NCBI GenBank assembly: GCA_002399975.1
Contig: DHER01000028.1
Location: 1-64,000, forward strand
From: Firmicutes bacterium UBA4845
GTDB lineage: Bacteria; Bacillota; Clostridia; Tissierellales; Sedimentibacteraceae
Direction: 5' to 3'
DNA: 64,000 bases
The position numbers were made by a program, and so were the translations under genes. Shown here piece after piece: positions 18,041-25,733 of the stretch. The notes under the pieces were generated by a model that was not told the DNA's origin, made no database searches, and worked only from the letters and a program-made list of their open reading frames with translations. How positions within the stretch are numbered: position 1 is the first letter of the stretch; every line of letters starts with the position of its first letter.

Positions 18041-18949
18041 ATGTTTAAATCTGGATTTGTAACGATTATAGGGAGGCCGAATGTGGGTAAATCCACATTA
18101 ATGAACTCAATGATAGGTGAGAAAATATCAATAATGTCAGATAAGCCTCAAACAACAAGAAACAAAATAAGAACAGTATACACCGATGATGAAGCACAAA
18201 TAATATTTTTAGATACACCGGGTATACATAAGGCTAAAAACCGTCTGGGTGAATTTATGAATTATGAGATTAATACAGCGTTGGAAGGAATAGATGTATT
18301 GGTTATGTTGACCGATGAATTTGATAAAATAGGACCCGGAGATGAATTTATAATTGAAAAGATTAAAGGACTTAAAGCTAAAAAGATACTTGCAATAAAC
18401 AAAACGGACAAGGCTTCTAAAGAATCTGCTTTGAAAATTGCGGGAGAGTTTGGCAAGCTTGATGTTTTTGATGACATTCTGCCAATGTCCGCATTGAACA
18501 ATACGGGAGTTGATTTACTGATAAAGCTGATAATACAATATCTGGAGCCGGGGCCCATGTATTTTCCCAGTGACTATATAACGGACAGGCCGGAACGATT
18601 TGTTGTTTCTGAAATAATCAGGGAAAAAGCACTTTTGTATCTTCGTGAAGAAGTACCTCACGGCATTGCAGTAGAAATTGAAGAGATGAAGGAAAGAAAA
18701 GACAGAAAAAACAAAGATTTGGTTGATATAAGGGCGAATATATTATGTGAAAGAAAATCTCACAAAAGTATTATTATTGGCAAAGATGGACGGAAGATAA
18801 AGGGTATCGGAAAGAGCGCCAGAGAGGATATTGAGAATATTCTTGGCAGTCATGTTAATTTGCAGTTATTTGTGAAAGTATCGGAAAATTGGCGGAATAA
18901 CAATTATCTTTTAAAAATTTTAGGATATGATAAAAATGATAGTCGATGA
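18041..18949 (+). CDS. era: GTPase Era
   Basis: Essential GTPase that binds the 3' end of 16S rRNA and helps assemble the 30S subunit. The 302 residues hold G1 GRPNVGKS (11-18), G3 DTPG, G4 NKTD and a C-terminal KH domain with GKDGRKIKGIG. It overlaps recO, which is a common arrangement in Firmicutes. Confidence 0.97.
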   Translation: MFKSGFVTIIGRPNVGKSTLMNSMIGEKISIMSDKPQTTRNKIRTVYTDDEAQIIFLDTPGIHKAKNRLGEFMNYEINTALEGIDVLVMLTDEFDKIGPGDEFIIEKIKGLKAKKILAINKTDKASKESALKIAGEFGKLDVFDDILPMSALNNTGVDLLIKLIIQYLEPGPMYFPSDYITDRPERFVVSEIIREKALLYLREEVPHGIAVEIEEMKERKDRKNKDLVDIRANILCERKSHKSIIIGKDGRKIKGIGKSAREDIENILGSHVNLQLFVKVSENWRNNNYLLKILGYDKNDSR

Positions 18950-19655
18950 AATTCTTGTTCTAAAAGAGATAAAATATAAAGAAAATGATAAAATACTTCA
19001 TGCACTGTCAAAGACAAGAGGTAAAATACAACTGCTTTCCAAAGGATGTAAAAAAAATAACTCACACTTGATAAATGCATCTCAGCTTTTTGCCTATTCA
19101 AAATGTTCCATGGTAAAGTCAAAAGATATGTATATAATTACTTCTGCTGAGTTGATTGACAGTTTTTATAATCTCAAGAATAACATTGATGCGTTTTTCT
19201 ACGGAAATTATATTTTAGAGCTTATAAATTATGTTGCTCAGGAAAATGAATGTGACTATCGAATTTTTGACATGACTGTGGCTGTACTTTCCTGGTTTTC
19301 AGTTACAACAAAAGACTTTGAAAAATTAACTGCGGCATATGAATTAAAGCTTATATCAATGCTTGGATATAAGCCAAATCTTAAACGTTGCCTGTCATGT
19401 GGAAAAGAAATTAAATCAGATTCCGAATTTTCAATTAAAGAAGGAGGGTTGTTTTGTCATAAGTGTGTAAATTATGGAAGAGGAATAAATGTATCTTATG
19501 GTGAAATACTAACTATGGAAAGAATTTTAAAGTCTAAGCTTGAAAACATAGGATCTGTTGAAGTGAATACAAAACTCTTGCAGTTAATAAGAAATTTTTT
19601 GTTTTATTATATAGGCAAGAATGATTTTACAACATTAAAATTACTTAAAATATAA
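18936..19655 (+). CDS. recO: DNA repair protein RecO
   Basis: Recombination mediator that loads RecA through RecF/RecR at gaps and anneals strands. The N-terminal OB-fold begins EILVLKEIKYKENDKI, and a zinc site is visible as CLSC then CHKC in the helical C-terminal part. Two starts are possible: ATG 18936 (239 residues, chosen because it matches the family N-terminus best) or ATG 18927. Both overlap era, and AGGA at 18920-18923 fits neither perfectly. Confidence 0.9.
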   Translation: MIVDEILVLKEIKYKENDKILHALSKTRGKIQLLSKGCKKNNSHLINASQLFAYSKCSMVKSKDMYIITSAELIDSFYNLKNNIDAFFYGNYILELINYVAQENECDYRIFDMTVAVLSWFSVTTKDFEKLTAAYELKLISMLGYKPNLKRCLSCGKEIKSDSEFSIKEGGLFCHKCVNYGRGINVSYGEILTMERILKSKLENIGSVEVNTKLLQLIRNFLFYYIGKNDFTTLKLLKI

Positions 19656-19671
19656 AGAAAGAAGGATAAAA

Positions 19672-20286
19672 ATGGAGAACGAAAAATTACAAAAGATTGA
19701 TGATATTATTAAGCGTACAAACGCAGATTTTTCAACGGCGAAACAGGCTCTTGACGATGCCGGCGGAGATGTTCTTGAAGCAATAATACTGATAGAAAAA
19801 CAGAATAAAGAAAAATCGGCGGATCAAAGCGGTTCAGGCAGAGGAGATAAAATTTTAAGTCAGTTAAAGGATATTATTTCAAAGGGTAATGCAACTAAAA
19901 TTACAATAAAGAAAAATAATGAGGTTATAATGAACTTGCCTGTAACAGCAGGTTTAATAGGGGTATTGATTGCTCCGTTCCTGTCTGCTGCCGGAATTAC
20001 AGCAGCGCTTCTCACTCAGTGTTCTGTAGAAATAACACAGGCTGACGGCAAGGTTGTTGATATAGGGAAAAAAGTTGATGAAGGAGCTGACGCCGTGAAG
20101 GATACAGTGAAAGATGTTAAAAATGAAGCGTCAAATTTAAAGGACAATGTAAAGAGCAATACCTCAGATTTAAGGAATGATGTAAAAAACAGTGCATCAG
20201 ATATAAGAAATGATTTAAAGAACAGTACATCGAATTTAAGAAACGATATTAAGAACAGCGCTTCTGATTTTAAAAATAGTAAATAA
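19672..20286 (+). CDS. DUF4342 protein with N-terminal UBA-like domain and 11-residue repeat tail
   Basis: 204-residue protein in three parts. Residues 1-45 look like a UBA/TS-N domain (ADFSTAKQALDDAGGDVLEAI). Residues 58-125 match DUF4342, with a glycine-rich apolar segment (about 90-115) that may be membrane-associated. Residues 155-204 are a charged tail of four 11-residue repeats of the type DLRNDVKNSAS plus a partial fifth. The tail resembles LEA/apolipoprotein-like amphipathic helices. The function is unknown. It follows recO by 16 bases and precedes the glyS promoter, so it is probably the last gene of the era-recO unit. Confidence 0.75.
   Translation: MENEKLQKIDDIIKRTNADFSTAKQALDDAGGDVLEAIILIEKQNKEKSADQSGSGRGDKILSQLKDIISKGNATKITIKKNNEVIMNLPVTAGLIGVLIAPFLSAAGITAALLTQCSVEITQADGKVVDIGKKVDEGADAVKDTVKDVKNEASNLKDNVKSNTSDLRNDVKNSASDIRNDLKNSTSNLRNDIKNSASDFKNSK
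20134..20265 (+). repeat. 33-base in-frame tandem repeat in the DUF4342 gene
   Basis: Four consecutive 33-base units encode the 11-residue repeats of the protein tail. The third positions and some residues have drifted, so it is an old duplication and not a perfect tandem repeat. Confidence 0.75.
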
Positions 20287-20297
20287 TAAAATAATTC

Positions 20298-20326
20298 TTG
20301 ACATAAAAACATAATTTTGTTACATT
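20298..20326 (+). promoter_or_regulatory. Sigma-A promoter of the glyS T-box transcript
   Basis: Perfect TTGACA at 20298-20303, a 17-base spacer and TACATT at 20321-20326, just before the T-box leader. Confidence 0.7.
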
Positions 20327-20332
20327 ATAGTT

Positions 20333-20526
20333 AATGTTGAGACTGTGAGAAAGAAGAGTAGTCTGTAATGAATTTACAGAGAGTCAGATTAGGTGGAAGC
20401 TGATAAGAATTTATGGATGAAGGGAGCTTTTGAGTCTTTTATTTTAAGAGGATAGAGTTCTTACTTTATCAAATAGGGTGGAACCGCGGAAAATCTTTCG
20501 TCCCTATACGGGATGGAAGATTTTTG
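20333..20526 (+). ncRNA. T-box leader controlling glycyl-tRNA synthetase
   Basis: tRNA-sensing leader RNA that stops transcription unless uncharged tRNA-Gly is bound. The T-box proper is AGGGTGGAACCGCGG at 20475-20489. The terminator (20490-20526) pairs AAAATCTTTCGTCCC with GGGATGGAAGATTTT and ends in a T-run. Stem I begins near 20338. A glycine specifier is available in GAAGGGAGC at 20419-20427 (GGA or GGG), which agrees with the downstream gene. The specifier register is inferred by eye. Confidence 0.9.
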
Positions 20527-20587
20527 TATTTATATATTGCTGATAATTTTTCATCCTGAGAAATAATCTTAATAATGGAGGCTTACT

Positions 20588-21982
20588 ATGGCAAAGAACG
20601 AAAAAAACAAATTGGAGAAACTTGTTTCGCTTTCAAAATCAAGGGGTATTATATTTCCGGGATCAGAAATATACGGAGGATTGGCTAACACTTGGGATTA
20701 CGGTCCCCTGGGAGTAGAAATCAAAAACAATGTAAAAAAATTATGGTGGGAAAAATTCATACAGGAAAGTTCCTACAATGTTGGTTTAGACGCTGCAATA
20801 TTGATGAATCCTACAACATGGGTGGCATCAGGACATATAGGCGGATTTAGCGATCCTTTAATGGATTGTAAGGAGTGCAAAGCAAGATTCAGAGCTGATA
20901 AAGTAATTGAAACATATATGCGTGAAAAGGGAGAACCGCAGATTGTTGACGGCTGGCCAAATTCAAAAATGGAATCGTATATTATTGAAAATGAAATACC
21001 ATGTCCTGAATGCGGCGCATCAAATTTTACTTCAATTAGAAAATTCAATCTAATGTTTAAAACATTTCAGGGTGTAACTGAAGATTCCCAGTCACAATTA
21101 TATTTAAGACCTGAAACGGCGCAGGGTATTTTTGTTAATTTTAAAAATGTGTCGCGTTCCATGCGAAAGAAATTACCTTTTGGAATAGGTCAAATAGGAA
21201 AAGCGTTCAGGAATGAAATAACACCGGGCAATTTTATATTCAGAACAAGAGAATTTGAACAGATGGAATTAGAATTTTTCTGTAAACCTGGCGAAGATAT
21301 GAAATGGTTTAATTATTGGAAGGAATTTTGTATGAACTTTTTGCTTGGCTTAGGCATTACAAAGGAAAATTTGCGTTTCAGGAATCATGATAAAGCTGAA
21401 CTTTCTCATTACAGCAGTGCTACGGCGGATATTGAATATTTGTTTCCCTTTGGATGGGGTGAGCTTTGGGGCGTTGCAGACAGGACTGATTTTGACTTAA
21501 AGTCACATATAAACGCCTCAGGGGAAGATTTATATTATCAAGATCCTGTTACAAACGAAAGATATATACCATACTGTATAGAGCCATCGTTGGGAGCAGA
21601 CAGGGCAATGCTTGCACTGCTGATTGATGCATACAGAGAGGAAACTCTTGAGGATGGAAATGACAGGGTTGTACTTAAGCTTCATCCTGTATTGTCTCCA
21701 TTTAAAGCTGCAGTGTTTCCGCTGACCAAAAAGCTGAATAAACCGGCGGAAGAACTTTACAAAAACCTGCAGGAACATTTTAATGTTGATTATGATGGTT
21801 CAGGGAGCATTGGAAAGAGGTATAGAAGGCATGACGAAATCGGTACTCCTTACTGTATTACATATGACTATGATTCCCTGGAAGATCATTCGGTAACTGT
21901 AAGAGACAGAGATACAATGGAACAGGTGAGGGTAAAGATTGATGATTTAGTACAGTTTATAAATGAAAAAATTAATTTTTAA
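20588..21982 (+). CDS. glyS: Glycyl-tRNA synthetase, dimeric class II type
   Basis: Single-chain (alpha2) class II glycyl-tRNA synthetase, 464 residues; it charges tRNA-Gly. The N-terminal GIIFPGSEIYGGLANTWDYG segment, motif 2 region FRNEITPGNFIFRTREFEQ and motif 3 region EPSLGADRAM are all present, with an anticodon-binding domain after about residue 365. AATGGAGG lies before the ATG. Expression is governed by the T-box leader just upstream. Confidence 0.97.
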   Translation: MAKNEKNKLEKLVSLSKSRGIIFPGSEIYGGLANTWDYGPLGVEIKNNVKKLWWEKFIQESSYNVGLDAAILMNPTTWVASGHIGGFSDPLMDCKECKARFRADKVIETYMREKGEPQIVDGWPNSKMESYIIENEIPCPECGASNFTSIRKFNLMFKTFQGVTEDSQSQLYLRPETAQGIFVNFKNVSRSMRKKLPFGIGQIGKAFRNEITPGNFIFRTREFEQMELEFFCKPGEDMKWFNYWKEFCMNFLLGLGITKENLRFRNHDKAELSHYSSATADIEYLFPFGWGELWGVADRTDFDLKSHINASGEDLYYQDPVTNERYIPYCIEPSLGADRAMLALLIDAYREETLEDGNDRVVLKLHPVLSPFKAAVFPLTKKLNKPAEELYKNLQEHFNVDYDGSGSIGKRYRRHDEIGTPYCITYDYDSLEDHSVTVRDRDTMEQVRVKIDDLVQFINEKINF

Positions 21983-22011
21983 TAGTTAATAAAATTAAGA
22001 TAGTTAGGAAA

Positions 22012-22053
22012 TTAGATAGTTATACAATTAGATAGTTATACAATTAGATGGAT
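22012..22053. repeat. 16-base tandem repeat before the CcpN-type gene
   Basis: TTAGATAGTTATACAA occurs at 22012-22027 and again exactly at 22028-22043, with a degenerate third start at 22044. A related GATAGTTAGG lies just before. No function is evident. Confidence 0.7.
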
Positions 22054-22069
22054 AATTAAGGAAAATGCA

Positions 22070-22109
22070 GAACAATTATTTGGTAATTGAAAAATTATCA
22101 TAATTGTTC
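22070..22109. repeat. Inverted repeat upstream of the CcpN-type gene
   Basis: GAACAATTAT (22070-22079) and ATAATTGTTC (22100-22109) form a perfect 10-base stem, with further partial pairing inside the loop. There is no T-run on the plus strand, so an operator or leader hairpin is more likely than a terminator for glyS. Confidence 0.5.
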
Positions 22110-22134
22110 CGCTTATTCATCTCCGATGTTTAGG

Positions 22135-22152
22135 AAAGGAGTGATCTACATA
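22135..22152 (+). promoter_or_regulatory. Ribosome binding site pointing to an AUA start codon
   Basis: AAAGGAG (22135-22141) is the only Shine-Dalgarno sequence here. The in-frame codon at the right distance (8 bases) is ATA at 22150, followed by AAA TTA TCA GAC AGG. Members of this family that I recall begin MKLSDRQ, so ATA stands exactly where ATG is expected. GTG 22141 overlaps the Shine-Dalgarno sequence itself. Confidence 0.5.
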
Positions 22153-22767
22153 AAATTATCAGACAGGCAAAATATGATTATTGAAATAATTGAAAAGCAT
22201 CAGCCCGTTACCGGAGAAACAATAGCTGAAAAAATCGGTCTTACAAGGGCTACATTAAGGCCGGATTTGGCGGTTTTGTCAATGTGCGGTCTGATTGACG
22301 CCAAGCCTAAGGTAGGCTATTACATGTCTGACAAAAAAGGCAACAGGGATATAGTTGACAAACTTTCTGCAATCAAAGTTTCGGATATAAAGTCACTTCC
22401 TGTCAACGTATCAGAAAATACAAGCGTGTATGATGCAATTGTAACATTGTTTCTTGAAAATGTCGGTACTCTTTTTGTTGTTGAGGATGAAGCCCTTAAA
22501 GGTGTAATATCAAGAAAGGATTTACTTAAAACCGCAATGGGAGGCGGCGATTTGACGGCAATACCCGTAGGCGTTATTATGACAAGAATGCCTAAAATTG
22601 TATATTGCGGTGAAGACGATTCAATAATTGGTGCAGCAGAAAAAATAATTGAAAATGAAGTTGATTGTGTACCCGTTGCAGCAGTCATGCCGAACGGAAA
22701 AATAAAAGCTTCCGGACGTATATCCAAGACTAATATTACTAAAGTGTTATTGGAAATATCTAAATAA
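22150..22767 (+). CDS. ccpN: CcpN-type transcriptional repressor (HTH plus CBS pair)
   Basis: DNA-binding regulator of the CcpN/YqzB family, which in Bacillus represses gluconeogenic genes when glucose is present. An N-terminal winged-helix domain contains TGETIAEKIGLTRATLRPDLAVL. It is followed by a pair of CBS domains (first around the sequence NTSVYDAIVTLFLENVGTLFVV, second ending near KVLLEI) that probably bind adenine nucleotides. I place the start at ATA 22150 for the reasons given under the binding site; GTG 22141 or ATG 22126 are in-frame alternatives without a usable Shine-Dalgarno sequence. The PPDK regulator lies 10 bases downstream, as in Bacillus. Confidence 0.85.
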   Translation: MKLSDRQNMIIEIIEKHQPVTGETIAEKIGLTRATLRPDLAVLSMCGLIDAKPKVGYYMSDKKGNRDIVDKLSAIKVSDIKSLPVNVSENTSVYDAIVTLFLENVGTLFVVEDEALKGVISRKDLLKTAMGGGDLTAIPVGVIMTRMPKIVYCGEDDSIIGAAEKIIENEVDCVPVAAVMPNGKIKASGRISKTNITKVLLEISK

Positions 22768-22777
22768 AGAGGTATCT

Positions 22778-23578
22778 ATGGAAAAAATAAATATTTATGC
22801 GGTTTCCGATTCCCTGGGAGAAACTGCCGAACAAGTAGCTAAAGCTGTAATGAGGCAGTTTGATATAGCGGATTTTGATATAAAAAGAGTGTCCTATGTA
22901 AATGACAAGGAAGCAATTGACAGGCTAATAGAAAGAGCATCAAAGGAAAATTCATTTATTGTATTTACCCTTGTGGTAGAAGAATTAAGAGACTACTTGA
23001 CAAAAAAGGCTTCGGAAAATAATGTTGGAGCAGTCGATATTATGACTCCTGTTCTTCTTCCTCTTGTAAAACAATTGGGAATTGTTCCGAAACAGGAGCC
23101 GGGGCTTTTAAGGAAGATGGACGAAAAATATTTTAAGAAAGTCGAGGCAATTGAATTTGCAGTTAAATATGATGATGGCAAAGACACAAGAGGTATCCTT
23201 TTAGCCGACCTTGTACTTATTGGAGTTTCAAGAACTTCAAAAACACCACTTTCAATGTATCTTGCATATAGAAATTTAAAGGTAGCAAACATTCCTCTTG
23301 TTCCCGAAGTAAGTCCTCCGGAAGAACTTAAGATAATTCCATCCGAAAAAATAATAGGACTAACCTTAAATGTTGAAAATTTAAACAAAATCAGAAAAGA
23401 AAGGCTTAAGGCAATGGGACTTAAGGATACGGCGAATTATGCAAGCAATGAAAGAATCTTATCAGAACTAAAATATGCTGAAAAAATTATGAAAGATCTT
23501 AAATGCAAAGTAGTTGATACGACAAATAAGTCGGTAGAGGAGACGGCAGCTATAATACTTGATTATATTTCCGAATGA
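22778..23578 (+). CDS. Pyruvate phosphate dikinase / PEP synthase regulatory protein
   Basis: Bifunctional kinase and pyrophosphorylase of the DUF299 family (YqfL/PDRP/PpsR), 266 residues. It phosphorylates and dephosphorylates a threonine of pyruvate phosphate dikinase or PEP synthase, using ADP and phosphate. The N-terminal IYAVSDSLGETAEQVAKAV and the P-loop GVSRTSKTPLS (about 148-158) are family hallmarks. It sits next to the CcpN-type repressor; its target enzyme is not in this window. Confidence 0.92.
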   Translation: MEKINIYAVSDSLGETAEQVAKAVMRQFDIADFDIKRVSYVNDKEAIDRLIERASKENSFIVFTLVVEELRDYLTKKASENNVGAVDIMTPVLLPLVKQLGIVPKQEPGLLRKMDEKYFKKVEAIEFAVKYDDGKDTRGILLADLVLIGVSRTSKTPLSMYLAYRNLKVANIPLVPEVSPPEELKIIPSEKIIGLTLNVENLNKIRKERLKAMGLKDTANYASNERILSELKYAEKIMKDLKCKVVDTTNKSVEETAAIILDYISE

Positions 23579-23626
23579 ATTGAATAATTTACAAATTTAC
23601 AAAAAGAGTTGAAAGAGTGATACTAT

Positions 23627-24643
23627 ATGAATATTAGGGAGAAATACGAGAAATTTGAAATTGAACATCTATCTGACAAAGCTGCAAAAAGCAAATTTTC
23701 CAAGGGAAGAAAAAAAGATGAGCCAAAATGTGAAATAAGGACTGATTATCAAAGAGACAGAGACAGAATCATTCATTCAAAAGCTTTCAGAAGATTAAAA
23801 CATAAAACTCAAGTTTTTTTGTCTCCCGAAGGTGATCATTATAGGACAAGGCTTACACATACATTGGAGGTTTCACAAATTTCAAGGACTATTGCAAGAA
23901 GCCTTAATTTGAATGAAGATTTGACTGAGGCCATAGCCCTTGGACATGATTTGGGGCATACACCCTTTGGTCATACAGGGGAAAGAATACTGGATGAACT
24001 TTGTGAAACTGGCTTTAAGCACAACGTGCAAAGTCTTAGAGTTGTAGATTTATTGGAACAACGGAACAATGCCGAGGGACTGAATCTGACATTTGAAGTA
24101 AGAGACGGAATCCTTAACCACCCCTTAGGCGGCAATCCGGCAACTTTAGAAGGCCAAATAGTCAGTATATCAGATAGAATAGCCTATATTAATCATGACA
24201 TAGATGATGCTTCAAGAGCCGGTATTATTAGTACCGGCCAAATACCGGAAAAATTTTTAAAGCATTTAGGCTATACTCATGGGGAAAGAATTAATACCAT
24301 GATTTTGGATGTAATAAACAGCAGCATGGGCAAAGATAAAATATCTATGAGCCCCGAAATTGGTTTTTATACTTCAGGTCTTCGGGATTTCCTGTTTGAA
24401 AACGTATATTTCAATAAAACAGCAAAAAGTGAAGACGAAAAGACAACATTTATAATTAAAAAAATATTTGAATATTATAACAAGCATTTTGAATCTTTAC
24501 CGGATTTTTATTTGAAAATATATGAAGATAATAACTTCGGCAAAAGCGAAGTTATTAAAGATTACGTGGCAGGAATGACCGATACCTATGCTATGAAGGT
24601 TTTTGAAGAGTTATATATGCCAAAACCTTGGAGAAAATATTAA
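23627..24643 (+). CDS. dgt: Deoxyguanosinetriphosphate triphosphohydrolase-like protein
   Basis: HD-domain dNTP triphosphohydrolase (dGTPase-like), 338 residues; it removes triphosphate from dNTPs. Metal ligands are H78 in RLTHTLEV, H107-D108 in ALGHDLGHTPFGH and the later Asp in DRIAYINHDIDDA. GAAAGAGTG precedes the ATG. In many clostridia this gene leads into dnaG and rpoD; here those two genes do not follow. Confidence 0.93.
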   Translation: MNIREKYEKFEIEHLSDKAAKSKFSKGRKKDEPKCEIRTDYQRDRDRIIHSKAFRRLKHKTQVFLSPEGDHYRTRLTHTLEVSQISRTIARSLNLNEDLTEAIALGHDLGHTPFGHTGERILDELCETGFKHNVQSLRVVDLLEQRNNAEGLNLTFEVRDGILNHPLGGNPATLEGQIVSISDRIAYINHDIDDASRAGIISTGQIPEKFLKHLGYTHGERINTMILDVINSSMGKDKISMSPEIGFYTSGLRDFLFENVYFNKTAKSEDEKTTFIIKKIFEYYNKHFESLPDFYLKIYEDNNFGKSEVIKDYVAGMTDTYAMKVFEELYMPKPWRKY

Positions 24644-24788
24644 ATAGTTTTGTGTAAAAATTTAAAATGTTGGAACTAAAACATAAGCTCTAAATTCAAT
24701 TAAGAAAACGGTGTTTTTGTTTAAAAAATTAATGTAAAAATGAGAAATAGCAATATTTAATTTTATTAAGAAATTAATAGAGGTTAAT

Positions 24789-25724
24789 ATGTATAAAAAA
24801 AATTTAGATAACTACATTTTGGGTAACATCGATGAAACATTTATTCCAGAAATAAGCAGTGACAAAGACTTTTTTCTAATCGATCGGGATGAAGTTAAAA
24901 ATATTATAAAAAGACGCAGAAGAAATTCTCACAAAGGTACCTATGGAAAAGCAGGCTTTATCTCCGGTTCAAAAGGCATGGCAGGTGCTGCCGTGTTTAA
25001 TCTTAATGCTGCACTAAGATGCGGCTCAGGACTGGTTAAAGCATTTATACCTGATGAAATATATTCTGTAGTAGAATCCAAGTCTTTAGAAAGTATAACA
25101 TGCACTTACGATGAAAAAAATTTTCCTTTTGAAAAACTTCAAAAGGAAATTATTGATTATTGTGATGTGGCTGCAACAGGCTCAGGATGCTCAAATATAT
25201 CGGTATATCAAGATATATTGATATATTTGCTGGAGAATTTTACTAAACCTCTTGTTATTGACGCAGAAGGCATAAATCAGCTTGATTTAAAATATTTACA
25301 AAGATGTGAGCAGCCTATAGTACTGACTCCTCATTATGGAGAAATGGCCAGGCTTTTAAAAAAGGATGTTAAGTATATAGAAACTGACATTCTTAAAAAA
25401 TCTGCTGATTTTTCCATGCAATACGGAGTTTACCTTGTATTGAAGGGTGCACGGACGGTAATTGCGTACCCTGATGGGAAGGTATGTATTAATACTACAG
25501 GAAATCCCGGGATGGCCGCTGCCGGCAGCGGTGATGTGTTAACGGGAATTATCACGTCTTTAATAGGTCAAAAAATAGATGTAAAAAATGCAATTAAAGC
25601 CGGCGTATATTTACATGGTTTAGCCGGGGACATAGGTGTTAAATATAGGGGAGAGTATTCTTTAATTGCAGGTGACATTATTAATTATCTGCCCAATGCT
25701 ATTATGTCAATAACTGATAAATGA
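24789..25724 (+). CDS. nnrD: ADP-dependent NAD(P)H-hydrate dehydratase
   Basis: Repair enzyme that converts damaged NADHX/NADPHX back to NAD(P)H with ADP. The 311 residues hold only the dehydratase (YjeF C-terminal, ribokinase-like) domain, with a 35-45-residue N-terminal extension; the epimerase domain often fused to it is absent. GTYGKAGFISGSKGMAGAAV lies at about residues 54-73, and the catalytic Asp is D249 in GNPGMAAAGSGD (238-249). The next gene is convergent and only 9 bases away, with no separate terminator. The 145 bases before it hold nothing I recognise. Confidence 0.88.
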   Translation: MYKKNLDNYILGNIDETFIPEISSDKDFFLIDRDEVKNIIKRRRRNSHKGTYGKAGFISGSKGMAGAAVFNLNAALRCGSGLVKAFIPDEIYSVVESKSLESITCTYDEKNFPFEKLQKEIIDYCDVAATGSGCSNISVYQDILIYLLENFTKPLVIDAEGINQLDLKYLQRCEQPIVLTPHYGEMARLLKKDVKYIETDILKKSADFSMQYGVYLVLKGARTVIAYPDGKVCINTTGNPGMAAAGSGDVLTGIITSLIGQKIDVKNAIKAGVYLHGLAGDIGVKYRGEYSLIAGDIINYLPNAIMSITDK

Positions 25725-25733
25725 TATGCTTAT

